Shown one piece after another: positions 27,885-36,542 of a stretch of 64,000 bases of DNA. The DNA is from JAGVPT01 sp964439265. GTDB taxonomy: Bacteria; Bacteroidota; Ignavibacteria; UBA10030; UBA8401. The translations under genes and the position numbers were made by a program. The stretch covers positions 39,749-103,748 of the forward strand of contig CAYTOA010000007.1 in the NCBI GenBank assembly GCA_964439265.1. The letters are read 5' to 3'. Position 1 is the stretch's first letter, and each line of letters opens with the position of its first letter. A model generated the notes under the pieces. That model saw nothing but the letters and a program-made list of their open reading frames with translations. It did not search any database and had not been told where the DNA came from.

Positions 27885-28512
27885 TGTCCCTCAGCTTAAT
27901 GATCTCTTTTTCAATCCCCCGGATGTTATTGTCGAGTTCCTGAATAACGGCACGGTCGGTTGCGTTCAGCTTCTGCCTCGAAATAATATCCGCGCTGATT
28001 TTGATCGCGGCGAGGGGATTATTGAATTCATGGCAGATGGTCACAACAAGTTCTTTGATCGCTTCGTTTCGTTTCTGGCCAAGGATCTTATTCCTCTCAA
28101 CTTTGGCGATCTGCTTTTTTAACTGGACCCGGTTTAATACGTTCAACAACGTACGGGGAAGCACCGATTCAACGATCTCTTCCTTCACCAGAAAATCCTC
28201 GACTCCAAGCTTCATGGCTTCGACCGCAAGCTGGAAATCTTTCCCCGCTGCGATGAAGACGAGAGGAACATCGATCTTCAAGCGCCTGATCTCTTTTGCG
28301 AGCTCGAGCGCTGTCATCTCGCTCAGATAATAATCGACAAGAACGACTGCAATGGTTGAGTCTGTTTTCAAACGTTCGATCCCGCCGGCACCCGTCTTTT
28401 CCCACGTGATCTTGAAATCATTTCCCTGAAATTTCTTGAGCTGTGACTGCGCAGTTTTTGCGTACGAGATATCGTTGTCGATCAGCAGGACATGAATAAG
28501 GGGCTCGTTCAT
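27868..28512 (-). CDS. Response-regulator receiver fused to an orphan HisKA domain (no ATPase)
   Basis: The 214-aa protein has a receiver domain (residues 5-125: acidic pair in LIDND, phospho-acceptor Asp60 in VVLVDYYLS, Lys110 in FLVKEE, where the usual proline after Lys is Glu) followed by one HisKA helical hairpin with an intact box, ICHEFNNPLAAI, His161. The protein ends 50 residues later with no HATPase domain. It might act as a Spo0B-like histidine phosphotransfer protein or as a dimeric relay node; this is inference. GGAAG six bases upstream supports the ATG at 28512. It is divergent from a CheY-like gene and an NtrC-type gene. Confidence 0.82.
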   Translation of the reverse strand: MNEPLIHVLLIDNDISYAKTAQSQLKKFQGNDFKITWEKTGAGGIERLKTDSTIAVVLVDYYLSEMTALELAKEIRRLKIDVPLVFIAAGKDFQLAVEAMKLGVEDFLVKEEIVESVLPRTLLNVLNRVQLKKQIAKVERNKILGQKRNEAIKELVVTICHEFNNPLAAIKISADIISRQKLNATDRAVIQELDNNIRGIEKEIIKLRDINLPA

Positions 28513-28598
28513 TTTCTTCCGTATGGTGGTTGGCATTGCATAAAGTAGCACAACTTTATGTTTTAATCAACAAAATGGCTACTTTTTCAAATTTCTTG

Positions 28599-28627
28599 TT
28601 GATTTTAATCATCGGATTGTCTATAAT
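28599..28627 (+). promoter_or_regulatory. Promoter candidate for the CheY-like/NtrC-type pair
   Basis: TTGATT (28599-28604), 17 bases, TATAAT (28622-28627, full consensus). The predicted leader to the ATG at 28664 is about 30 bases. This is the best vegetative promoter match in the window. Confidence 0.6.
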
Positions 28628-28663
28628 TTACAGCCGAAAATGCGAATATCATGAGGAGTTCCA

Positions 28664-29035
28664 ATGGCAGAAAAAAATAGCATTCTTGTGGTGGATGATG
28701 AAGATGCTTTGAGGACCGTATTAAGCAGTGAACTTGAAAGTGAAGGTTATGTAGTCGCGACCGCCGGAGACGGCGACGAAGCAATATCCATTCTACAGGG
28801 GAAATCATTTGATTTGGTGCTGCTCGACATCAAGATGCCGCGCGTTGACGGCTTCGAAGTTTTGCGGTTCATTAAGGAACGATACCCGGCCACGAAGGTC
28901 ATCATGTTGACGGGATTTGCCGATTTGAAGAACGCGATCGAGTCGAAGAAGTTGGGGGCCGAAGATTTTGTGAGCAAACCATACGATCTCGTCGATCTCC
29001 TGACGACCATCGAAAGGGTTCTTACCAGCGAATAA
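28664..29035 (+). CDS. Single-domain response regulator (CheY-like)
   Basis: The 123-aa protein is one receiver domain: acidic pair Asp11-Asp12 in VVDDED, phospho-acceptor Asp55 in LVLLDIKMPR, switch Thr in MLTGFAD, and Lys105 in VSKPYD. Its sequence is close to the receiver of the NtrC-type protein encoded 42 bp downstream (shared LLDxKMPRV and KPY context), so the two may have arisen by duplication and may compete for the same phosphodonor. GAGGAG seven bases before the ATG gives a clear start. No output domain is present. Confidence 0.92.
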   Translation: MAEKNSILVVDDEDALRTVLSSELESEGYVVATAGDGDEAISILQGKSFDLVLLDIKMPRVDGFEVLRFIKERYPATKVIMLTGFADLKNAIESKKLGAEDFVSKPYDLVDLLTTIERVLTSE

Positions 29036-29077
29036 TTCCTGCCGTCCCTCGCTTTTACCTTTCCCACGGGCATTGCC

Positions 29078-30457
29078 ATGGCTCGCACTTACAACATTCT
29101 CATAGTCGATGATGAACAGAGCGTTGTGTTCCTTCTCAAAGAAGAGCTCTCGGAAATTGAGAAGTACAACATTACCGTTGCGTACGACGGAGCCGAGGCG
29201 ATCAACACCCTCCAATCCCAGCCTTTTGACATCGTTCTTCTTGATGTAAAGATGCCTCGCGTCAGCGGGATCGAGGTGCTTAAGTACATCCGCGAGCAGC
29301 ATCCGACGACCATCGTCCTTATGCTGACGAATTTTGCCGACGTCAAGACCGCGATCGAAACGATGAAGCTCGGCGCGTACGACTTTGTCAGTAAGCCGTA
29401 CGAACGCGAAGAATTACTCGCAACGATCGATCGAGCTCTCGAACTGCGCCGATTGACGATCGATAATAAGCTCATGGAGTACGAGCTCAACCGTCAGGGT
29501 TTGGCCCGCGAATTTATCGGGGAAAGTCCCGCGATCGAATCACTCATCCGCACCGCAAAAAAAATTGCCGATAGTACGGCGATCGTCCAGATCCAGGGCC
29601 CAAGCGGTACTGGCAAAGAACTTATAGCGCATCTCATTCACTCCTCGAGTCCGAGGAAGAATCAACCTTTCGTCATTGTCAATTGCGCTTCGATTCCTGA
29701 TGCCTTGCTGGAAAGCGAGTTGTTTGGCCATGAGAAGGGCGCCTTTACGAACGCATATGCGATGAAGCAGGGTCTGGTGGAAGTTGCGAATGGAGGCACG
29801 CTTTTTTTGGACGAAGTCGGCGACATCAGCCCGATGATCCAGCCGAAGCTGCTCCGATTTCTCGAGACGGGGGAATTCCGGCGCGTTGGCGGCACAAACG
29901 CGATGAAGGTGGACGTTCGCATCGTGTCTGCGACGAATAAAGATTTGCAGAAAGAGGTCGAAGCCGGCCGGTTCAGGGAAGATCTTTTGTACCGGTTGAA
30001 CGTCGTTACGCTTAGGATTCCACCGCTGAAAGACAGGAAAGAAGACATCCCGCTACTTATTAAGAATTTCTTGGAGAAAAGAATAAAGGGAAAAGCACAG
30101 AAACGGCTCAGCGAGGAGGCGCTGCAATTGCTCTTGCAATACGATTGGCCGGGCAACGTCAGGGAAATGGAACATGTCATTGAAGGGGCTGTTATTCTCT
30201 CGCACGATGATATTATTACTGCTAAAGACCTCACACTGACAGCGTCGGCGGGAATGCAAAAATCAAGTCCGGTGCCGCAGTTGCAGAAAGACGGCGAATT
30301 CTTGTCGTTGGAGAATGTGGAAAAGATGCAAATCGAACTCGTTCTGCAAAAGAATGCCTACAACCGCTCGAAGACCGCTCAGATGCTCGGCATCACCCCA
30401 AAGACGCTCTATCTCAAGATTAAACGCTACGGCATTAACACTCCCGTCAAAGACTAA
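29078..30457 (+). CDS. NtrC-family sigma-54-dependent response regulator
   Basis: The 459-aa protein has a receiver (Asp56, Lys106), an AAA+ central domain and a Fis-type helix-turn-helix at about 415-455 (NRSKTAQMLGITPKTLYLKIKRYG in two parts). Walker A is GPSGTGKE (174-181) and Walker B is GGTLFLDEVGD (239-249). The loop that contacts sigma-54 reads GAFTNA (221-226) instead of GAFTGA; Phe and Thr, the residues that touch sigma-54, are kept, and Asn at this position is a tolerated variant in some family members. Phosphorylation should trigger ATP-driven activation of sigma-54 promoters. The target genes are not evident here. Confidence 0.95.
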   Translation: MARTYNILIVDDEQSVVFLLKEELSEIEKYNITVAYDGAEAINTLQSQPFDIVLLDVKMPRVSGIEVLKYIREQHPTTIVLMLTNFADVKTAIETMKLGAYDFVSKPYEREELLATIDRALELRRLTIDNKLMEYELNRQGLAREFIGESPAIESLIRTAKKIADSTAIVQIQGPSGTGKELIAHLIHSSSPRKNQPFVIVNCASIPDALLESELFGHEKGAFTNAYAMKQGLVEVANGGTLFLDEVGDISPMIQPKLLRFLETGEFRRVGGTNAMKVDVRIVSATNKDLQKEVEAGRFREDLLYRLNVVTLRIPPLKDRKEDIPLLIKNFLEKRIKGKAQKRLSEEALQLLLQYDWPGNVREMEHVIEGAVILSHDDIITAKDLTLTASAGMQKSSPVPQLQKDGEFLSLENVEKMQIELVLQKNAYNRSKTAQMLGITPKTLYLKIKRYGINTPVKD

Positions 30458-30557
30458 TCCGCCTTCCCATTTTTTTTCTTTTAGCGAAACTTTTTCTCCG
30501 TTATTACGAATACTATACAGAGCCGAAAATCACCAACACTTTAACGAGGAGGTCTGT

Positions 30558-30977
30558 ATGGAGAAGGGATTGAACTCACAACGCCTTATAATGGTTGCGG
30601 CGGCAGCTGTTATGGCATTTGCTTCCGCTGTTGCATCGCAGCCAATGATTTCCAAATATGGCGGCGTCGACTGGAAAAAGGCGGAAGCAAACTATATCGC
30701 GGCGCTGAACTCCGACAACCTGGGGATCAAGCAGAGTGCTGCAAATTATGTTGCTGAATACCAGCTTAAAGGAGCGGTGGAGCCGCTGATTCAAATTCTA
30801 AAGTCCGATAAAGTCGAAAGTGCGAGGATGTCTGCTGCTCTTGCGCTTGTGACGCTCGCCGATGGAAGAGCACGCGCAGCCGTCGAAGAGGCCGCCTTGT
30901 ATGACGGAAGCGATAAAGTGGTAAAATTTTGCGAGTCTTTGCTTAAAGCGTCGCCGCAAAGATTCAGCGCACTATGA
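30558..30977 (+). CDS. Exported HEAT-repeat-like protein (139 aa)
   Basis: A signal peptide-like N-terminus (LIMVAAAAVMAFASAVAS, about 11-28) is followed by helical pairs in which LGIKQSAANYVAEYQLKGAV and KVESARMSAALALVTLADGRARAAV read as two HEAT-type repeats. The protein is probably periplasmic and mediates protein contact; no enzyme motif is present. GAGGAGG (30546-30552) lies just ahead of the ATG at 30558, and a strong terminator follows. It comes after the NtrC-type gene by 100 bp and may or may not share its transcript. Confidence 0.72.
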   Translation: MEKGLNSQRLIMVAAAAVMAFASAVASQPMISKYGGVDWKKAEANYIAALNSDNLGIKQSAANYVAEYQLKGAVEPLIQILKSDKVESARMSAALALVTLADGRARAAVEEAALYDGSDKVVKFCESLLKASPQRFSAL

Positions 30978-31006
30978 CAAGAAATCTGCTTTCATTCTCA
31001 TCTCAA

Positions 31007-31059
31007 AGCCAGAGCATTATTCGGACGCACCGCCGTTAAAGCTCTGGCTCTCTCTTTTT
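31007..31059 (+). terminator. Rho-independent terminator after the HEAT-like gene
   Basis: AGCCAGAGC (31007-31015) pairs with GCTCTGGCT (31041-31049); a CTCTCTTTTT tail follows. The loop is 25 bases, long but with a perfect 9-bp stem. Confidence 0.75.
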
Positions 31060-31188
31060 GTTTCCCGATTCCCTCCTAAAGAATATGAGCGTGATCAATC
31101 CGCCCGGCAGCCGAGTACCGATCTATGTTTCGGGTAGTGTCTCAGTTTTAATAAAGATCAAAGGATTTCTTACAGCAAGAAGAAGATA

Positions 31189-31256
31189 TCGCGCAAAGAC
31201 GCCAAGCCGCAAGGAAAAACTAATCATTCTCTTTGCGTCTCAGCGACGTTGCGCGA
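31189..31256. repeat. 68-bp imperfect inverted-repeat element with GCGCAAAGACGC core
   Basis: TCGCGCAA (31189-31196) and TTGCGCGA (31249-31256) are perfect outer arms; inside, AGACGCCAAGCCGCAAGG resembles the reverse complement of CTTTGCGTCTCAGCGACG. The 11-base core CGCAAAGACGC is also found immediately before the assembly gap at 22937. It is a probable dispersed, non-coding, hairpin-forming element. Confidence 0.6.
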
Positions 31257-31306
31257 GCAAGTTGCCGCCCATGCTGAATTACGACGCTACTATGTTTCGA
31301 CATTGA

Positions 31307-31338
31307 TTGACTTTCGTCCATTTTTTCGGTAATTTTTG
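31307..31338 (+). promoter_or_regulatory. Promoter candidate for the glutaryl-CoA dehydrogenase gene
   Basis: TTGACT (31307-31312), 17 bases, TAATTTTTG (31330-31338). It is near-identical in layout to the gapA promoter (TTGACTTT at the -35 and TAAnTTTTG at the -10). Confidence 0.5.
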
Positions 31339-31399
31339 AAAAATTTTCACCTGGTCGGACTCTCTTCAAGAAGCGTCCCCCTCCGAAGGATACGCCCGA

Positions 31400-32569
31400 A
31401 TGTCGAAATTTCAAGGACTTGATTATTACAACATCGATTCTCAATTGAGTGAAGAAGAGACTCTGGTTCGCAGCACCGTGCGGGAATTTGTCGACGATAA
31501 CATTCTTCCGGTCATCGAGAAGCATAATCGCGATGGAACGTTTCCGCATCATCTTGTAAAACAGATGGCAGAGCTTGGACTTTTCGGCGCTACTCTCCCC
31601 GCGAAGTACGGTTGTGCCGAACTGAACAACGTCGCGTATGGTTTGATGATGCAGGAACTTGAACGGGGAGACAGCGGTGTTCGCAGTTTCGCTTCGGTAC
31701 AAAGTGCACTGGTCATGTATCCCATCTACGCGTTTGGCTCCGAAGAACAAAAGGACCGTTGGCTGCCGAAATTGGCAAAAGGCGAAAGAATCGGTTGCTT
31801 CGGATTGACTGAACCGGATTATGGTTCCAATCCTGGGGGAATGCTCACTCGCGCCGAAAAGAAAGGAGACTGCTTCATTCTCAACGGAGCAAAAATGTGG
31901 ATCACCAACGGGACGATCGCCGACGTTGCGATCGTGTGGGCCAAGTTGGACGGCGAGATCAAGGGCTTCCTCGTGGAAAAGGGGACGAAAGGATTCGATG
32001 CTCCGGAAATGCACGGCAAACATTCGCTTCGTGCGTCGGTGACATCAGAACTTATTTTTCAGGATTGCAGCATTCCTCAGCAGAATCTTTTGCCGAAAAC
32101 GGGAGGACTGAAATCTCCGCTGATGTGCCTTAGCCAGGCGCGCTACGGAATTGCGTGGGGGGCCCTTGGGGCTGCGATGGCATGTTACGACGCTGCACTG
32201 CAGTATTCGCTTTCGCGGGTGCAATTCGACAAGCCGATCGCCGCCTTTCAGATCACTCAGGAAAAACTTGTCTATATGCTCACGGAGATCACAAAAGGAC
32301 AGTTGCTTTGCCTGCAGCTGGGCCGGTTGAAAGACCAGAACAAGGCGACGTTTACTCAGATCTCGCTGGCGAAACGGAACAACGTCTATCACGCATTGGA
32401 GATCGCACGGACTGCACGGGAGATCTTAGGAGCGAATGGCATACTCGACGAATACCCGGTCATGCGCCACGCTGCAAACCTGGAATCGGTGAAAACGTAT
32501 GAGGGAACTCATGAAATGCACACACTTATTATCGGCGAAGACATAACAGGCATTGCTGCGTTCAATTGA
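31400..32569 (+). CDS. Glutaryl-CoA dehydrogenase-type acyl-CoA dehydrogenase
   Basis: The 389-aa flavoprotein has the full acyl-CoA dehydrogenase layout. Features that place it in the glutaryl-CoA group are FGLTEPDYGSNPGGM, the ARYGIAWGALGAA helix and the C-terminal KTYEGTHEMHTLIIG, in which the Glu of YEGT is the catalytic base. The enzyme oxidises and decarboxylates glutaryl-CoA to crotonyl-CoA in lysine and tryptophan breakdown; the family also has non-decarboxylating members, so the substrate is probable rather than certain. It has its own promoter candidate and a hairpin behind it. A second, different acyl-CoA dehydrogenase lies at 39.8 kb. Confidence 0.9.
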   Translation: MSKFQGLDYYNIDSQLSEEETLVRSTVREFVDDNILPVIEKHNRDGTFPHHLVKQMAELGLFGATLPAKYGCAELNNVAYGLMMQELERGDSGVRSFASVQSALVMYPIYAFGSEEQKDRWLPKLAKGERIGCFGLTEPDYGSNPGGMLTRAEKKGDCFILNGAKMWITNGTIADVAIVWAKLDGEIKGFLVEKGTKGFDAPEMHGKHSLRASVTSELIFQDCSIPQQNLLPKTGGLKSPLMCLSQARYGIAWGALGAAMACYDAALQYSLSRVQFDKPIAAFQITQEKLVYMLTEITKGQLLCLQLGRLKDQNKATFTQISLAKRNNVYHALEIARTAREILGANGILDEYPVMRHAANLESVKTYEGTHEMHTLIIGEDITGIAAFN

Positions 32570-32601
32570 ACATGGAACCCCGGCTTTTCACGCTGTCGTA
32601 C

Positions 32602-32630
32602 GAAGGATGCACTGCGCATCCTTCCTTGTT
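32602..32630 (+). terminator. Hairpin terminator after the dehydrogenase
   Basis: GAAGGATGC (32602-32610) and GCATCCTTC (32616-32624) form a perfect 9-bp stem with a five-base loop, followed by CTTGTTTAT. Confidence 0.65.
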
Positions 32631-32662
32631 TATATAAGTCCTGAAACACTAACGGAAAGAAT

Positions 32663-34126
32663 ATGAAATCAAAAAAGATCATCGGCGATGCCATCACCTA
32701 CGACGACGTGTTGCTCCTCCCGGCAAGGTCGTCGGTGCTTCCGCGCGACGTCGACGTTTCAACGCGTCTGACGCGTGCGATCAGGCTCAATATTCCGCTC
32801 CTCTCGGCGGCGATGGATACGGTCACAGAAGCGGACATGGCTGTCGCGCTCGCTCGCGAAGGTGGAATCGGTATCATTCACAAGAATATGACCGTCGCGA
32901 AGCAGGCCGAAGAAGTGGACAAGGTGAAGAGGTCTGAAAGCGGGATGATTCTTGACCCCATCACATTGACGGCGGATAAAACAGTCGGCGATGTCCTCGA
33001 TCTAATGGCCAAGTTCAGCATTTCGGGGATCCCGATCGTGCGGGATGAAAAACTGGTCGGCATCCTTACGAATCGCGACCTGCGGTTCCAGCCGAACCGG
33101 AAGCTGAAAGTTGCGGATGTCATGACTTCCCAGAATCTCGTTACCGCCCCGGTAGGCACCACCCTGGAAGAAGCCGAAGTTATTCTTCAGCGACATAAGA
33201 TCGAAAAGCTTCCGGTTGTCGATAGATCGGGAAAACTTCGAGGGCTGATAACGTTCAAGGATATTCAAAAGAAGAAGAGATTTCCGAATGCGTGCAAAGA
33301 CAAGCACGGGCGACTGCGTGTGGGAGCCGCCGTCGGCGTTACCGCCGATACGCTGGAACGCGTCGATGCTTTGTGGAAGGCCGGAGTCGATGTCGTGGTG
33401 ATCGATACCGCGCACGGTCACTCGGAAGGCGTTCTGGAAATGGTTAAGCGGGTGAGAAAGAAATTTCCGGAAGTAGAGATAATTGCCGGCAATGTCGGGA
33501 CAGCCGAAGCAACCCGAGACATCATCAAGGCCGGTGCAGATGCGGTAAAGGTTGGGATTGGCCCCGGCTCGATTTGCACAACACGCGTCGTCGCCGGCGT
33601 CGGTGTCCCTCAGGTCACCGCGATTATGGAGTGTGTTTCTACGGCAAAGAAATATGGTATACCCGTTATCGCTGACGGCGGCATCAAGCAGACTGGCGAC
33701 ATCGCTAAAGCAATCGCGGCCGGCGCCGATTCGATCATGATCGGCGGATTGTTCGCGGGGCTGCAGGAGAGTCCAGGTGAAAAGATTTTGTACGAAGGGC
33801 GAACGTATAAAGTGTACCGAGGAATGGGTTCTCTCGGCGCGATGAAGGAAGGGAGCAGGGACAGATATTTCCAGGACGTTGAGGACGACCTTCAGAAACT
33901 CGTGCCGGAAGGTATCGAGGGGCGAGTGCCATTCAAAGGCGAACTGAGCTCCACCGTTTACCAGATGGTGGGCGGATTGCGGGCGGCGATGGGATACTGC
34001 GGCGCAGCATCGATTGCAGAGATGCAGAAAAAAGCGCAGTTTGTCCGGATGAGCGATGCGGGACTGCGAGAAAGCCATCCGCACGATATCCATATTACAA
34101 AGGAAGCTCCGAATTATCATATCTAA
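32663..34126 (+). CDS. guaB: Inosine-5'-monophosphate dehydrogenase
   Basis: IMPDH converts IMP to XMP with NAD, the first step to guanine nucleotides. The 487-aa protein has the TIM barrel interrupted near residues 90-205 by two CBS domains (GIPIVRDEKLVGILTNRDLR and the second with KLPVVDRSGKLRGLITFKD). The catalytic Cys is in GPGSICTTRVVAGVGVPQ (near residue 302), followed by the IADGGIK and GGLFAG phosphate loops and the flap region YRGMGSLGAM. All elements are intact. AACGGAAAGAAT precedes the ATG. An M24 peptidase gene begins 13 bp after the stop. Confidence 0.98.
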   Translation: MKSKKIIGDAITYDDVLLLPARSSVLPRDVDVSTRLTRAIRLNIPLLSAAMDTVTEADMAVALAREGGIGIIHKNMTVAKQAEEVDKVKRSESGMILDPITLTADKTVGDVLDLMAKFSISGIPIVRDEKLVGILTNRDLRFQPNRKLKVADVMTSQNLVTAPVGTTLEEAEVILQRHKIEKLPVVDRSGKLRGLITFKDIQKKKRFPNACKDKHGRLRVGAAVGVTADTLERVDALWKAGVDVVVIDTAHGHSEGVLEMVKRVRKKFPEVEIIAGNVGTAEATRDIIKAGADAVKVGIGPGSICTTRVVAGVGVPQVTAIMECVSTAKKYGIPVIADGGIKQTGDIAKAIAAGADSIMIGGLFAGLQESPGEKILYEGRTYKVYRGMGSLGAMKEGSRDRYFQDVEDDLQKLVPEGIEGRVPFKGELSSTVYQMVGGLRAAMGYCGAASIAEMQKKAQFVRMSDAGLRESHPHDIHITKEAPNYHI

Positions 34127-34139
34127 ACCCGTGTCGCTG

Positions 34140-35216
34140 ATGTTCGATTACAAAAAGAGGATCCGTTCTCTTCGGACTGAGCTGGAAAATAAACAGTATG
34201 ACGCATTTATTACGTCATTCATGCCGCATCTCCGGTATCTTACAGGCTTCTCGGGTTCGAACGGCCTTTGTATAATAACCCGCACCAAAGTCTTCTTCCT
34301 CACCGATTTTCGCTACAAGGAGCAGATTGAGGCTGAAGTCGTTTGCTCGCGCTCATTTATCACGAGCGGTGAACTCATCGAAAAGGCGGCAGAAGAAAAT
34401 CTGCTCCGCGGCTGCAAACACGTAGGAGTGGAAAGAGATTATCTCTCCCTTGCACACTACTCGGATCTGCGAAAACATTTTACGTCGACCCGGTTTGCAC
34501 CGGCATCCGAGTTGGTTGAGCAACTTGCCTCGCGAAAAACCGAAGATGAGATCTTGCTAATTGCAAAAGCGGTTGCGATCACCGACGCCGTCTTCGAAGA
34601 GATATTGAAGGTCATAAGGACCGGGATCTCTGAACTTGACATTTCAGCGGAAATATCCTATCTCCACAAGAAACATGGCGCAGAAAAAGACTCTTTCGAG
34701 CCGATCGTTGTCAGCGGGAAACGCGGATCCCTTCCGCATGGCCGGCCTTCTTCAAAAAAGATCAAACGGGGAGAATTGATCACGCTCGATCTCGGTTGTT
34801 TCTATCATGGATACTGCAGCGATTTGACGCGGACGGTGGCAGTGGGTAAGCCTTCCGTTGAAGCGCGAAAGGTGTACGGAGTGGTGCTGGAGGCCCAACG
34901 CAAAGCGATAGATTATGCACGCATCGGGATTGAAGCAAAGAGCCTCGATCGGGTAGCGCGGAGCGATATTCACGACAAGGGGTACGGCAAATATTTTGGT
35001 CATGGGTTGGGGCACGGGATCGGCCTGCAAATACATGAACTCCCGCGCGTGTCAGTACGGAGCACGGACATACTGCAGCCGGGCAACGTGATCACCGTGG
35101 AACCGGGGGTCTATTTGCCGGGGAAATTTGGCGTTCGGATCGAAGACGACATCGTTATCCGCAACGGCGGGTGCGAAGTCTTGACCATGGCCCCAAAATC
35201 CTTGATTGTGATCTAG
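34140..35216 (+). CDS. Cytoplasmic Xaa-Pro peptidase (M24B)
   Basis: The 358-aa protein has no signal peptide. An N-terminal creatinase-like domain (YLTGFSGSNGLCII, FFLTDFRY) precedes the pita-bread catalytic domain with metal ligands in LDLGCFYHGYCSDLTRT (two Asp), FGHGLGHGIGLQIHE (His), VEPGVYLP (Glu) and GVRIEDDI (Glu). It should cleave X-Pro peptides in the cytoplasm, complementing the exported enzyme at 20.0 kb. Of the possible starts I use the ATG at 34140; a GTG at 34131 would add three residues. It is the second gene of a run beginning with guaB. Confidence 0.93.
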   Translation: MFDYKKRIRSLRTELENKQYDAFITSFMPHLRYLTGFSGSNGLCIITRTKVFFLTDFRYKEQIEAEVVCSRSFITSGELIEKAAEENLLRGCKHVGVERDYLSLAHYSDLRKHFTSTRFAPASELVEQLASRKTEDEILLIAKAVAITDAVFEEILKVIRTGISELDISAEISYLHKKHGAEKDSFEPIVVSGKRGSLPHGRPSSKKIKRGELITLDLGCFYHGYCSDLTRTVAVGKPSVEARKVYGVVLEAQRKAIDYARIGIEAKSLDRVARSDIHDKGYGKYFGHGLGHGIGLQIHELPRVSVRSTDILQPGNVITVEPGVYLPGKFGVRIEDDIVIRNGGCEVLTMAPKSLIVI

Positions 35217-35276
35217 CCGCGGCGAGAGCGGCTCTCCGCCAAGCAAATTAAGAACAGCCCATTATTTTTATTGTCC

Positions 35277-36539
35277 ATGCGCAAAGTTCTTGTCATCGCG
35301 TACTACTTTCCCCCGATGGGATTAAGCGGCGTTCAGCGGACGCTGAAGCTCGTGAAATATTTTCCAAAATTTCAATGGATGCCCACCGTGCTAACGGTGA
35401 CGTCGACGGGGTATTTCGCGAAAGATGAATCTCTCCTCAAGGAGATTGTGCCGTTCGGCGTGGAGGTTCTGCGCACAAATTCTTTTGATCCGAACCGTCT
35501 CTTCCGGAAACAGGAGGTCGTGAAAATGCCGGCAGAACGCACCCGGAAAATATTGAGCCGCATCAGCGATTCCATCTTTATCCCCGATAACAAGATCGGA
35601 TGGCGAGGTCCCGCGCTAAAGAAGGCTTCAGAGTTATTTCGAAAGGAAAAATTTGACGCCATCTTTGCCACCGCTCCGCCCCAGACCGATTTTCTCATCG
35701 GTAAGGCATTGAAAGAAAAATTTCATCTGCCGCTGATGATCGACTACCGGGATTCCTGGGTTGATTATCCCTTCAAGTTCTATCCTACTCCTCTCCATAA
35801 ATATGCTAATTACAGGCTGGAAAAAAGCGTTCTCCATGTGGCGGATGCGATCATCGTTGCCAGCCGGCGGACGAAAGAGCTGCTTCTTCGTCGTTATAAG
35901 TTCCTGACGTATAACGACGTCCAGATCATCTCTCAGGGTTTTGACCCGGAGGACATGAAGCTCGGCGCATCCGTGAAGCTGCCGCGAATCGAAAAGATGC
36001 GGATCACCTATTCGGGTGTCTTCTACGAAGACCGCACACCGGAATATTTCCTTGAAGCGCTCCATCTTGTCTATAAAAACAACGCAAAGCTCCGCGGCAG
36101 AATCGAAGCCTGTTTCATCGGGGCCTTTCGCGATGAACATCAGAAAATTATCAACCGGCTGGGGCTTCAAAATTCCGTCAACGTTCTCGGCTATCTCGAC
36201 CATGCCGAATGTGTACGCTACCTGCTTGCATCAGACGTTTTGTGGCTGATGATGGGAGATGATAAGAGCTCGCCGGGTAAAATATTCGAGTACATCGGCG
36301 CAAAGAAGAAAATTCTTGCATGCCTCCCGAAGGGGATGATGCGGTCGACGATCGAAGAAGCGGGGGGCATTTGCGTTGAACCGCGCGACATTCCGAAAAT
36401 TGCTGAGGCTATTGTATCGTTGTATGAACAGTATGAACGCCGCCAGCTGCGCGGTCCACGCCAGGAGATCGTCGACAAGTACAACCGCGTAACACTGGCC
36501 GGAGAAGTGGCAAAAACGCTATCTGCATTGACCGATTAA
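35277..36539 (+). CDS. Glycosyltransferase, GT4-like family
   Basis: The 420-aa protein has two Rossmann domains of the GT-B fold. The N-terminal part reads VLVIAYYFPPMGLSGVQRTLKLVKYF, a frequent start of GT4-like enzymes of cell-surface sugar pathways; the C-terminal part shows ITYSGVFYEDRTPEYFLEAL and the donor-binding SPGKIFEYIGAKKKILACLP, where the Glu of FEYIG binds the nucleotide sugar. Donor and acceptor are unknown. I prefer the ATG at 35277 to the TTG six bases upstream. It ends three bases before the purD ATG. A sugar epimerase two genes on suggests a polysaccharide or lipopolysaccharide role. Confidence 0.88.
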   Translation: MRKVLVIAYYFPPMGLSGVQRTLKLVKYFPKFQWMPTVLTVTSTGYFAKDESLLKEIVPFGVEVLRTNSFDPNRLFRKQEVVKMPAERTRKILSRISDSIFIPDNKIGWRGPALKKASELFRKEKFDAIFATAPPQTDFLIGKALKEKFHLPLMIDYRDSWVDYPFKFYPTPLHKYANYRLEKSVLHVADAIIVASRRTKELLLRRYKFLTYNDVQIISQGFDPEDMKLGASVKLPRIEKMRITYSGVFYEDRTPEYFLEALHLVYKNNAKLRGRIEACFIGAFRDEHQKIINRLGLQNSVNVLGYLDHAECVRYLLASDVLWLMMGDDKSSPGKIFEYIGAKKKILACLPKGMMRSTIEEAGGICVEPRDIPKIAEAIVSLYEQYERRQLRGPRQEIVDKYNRVTLAGEVAKTLSALTD

Positions 36540-36542
36540 CGC

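Larger units (their letters stand above)
30978..31399. other. Intergenic region with terminator, repeat and promoter
   Basis: About 420 bases without a supported gene. It contains the terminator at 31007-31059, an inverted-repeat element at 31189-31256 and the promoter of the downstream dehydrogenase at 31307-31338. A small open frame at 31058-31306 crosses the repeat and is not called. Confidence 0.6.

Noticed and set aside
31058..31306. Small open frame between the HEAT-like gene and the dehydrogenase
   Set aside because: It spans a terminator tail and the hairpin repeat; there is no ribosome site.
33002..34120. Long antisense frame inside guaB
   Set aside because: It is a mirror frame of a clear IMPDH gene and has a His/Arg/Phe-rich composition without homology-like motifs.
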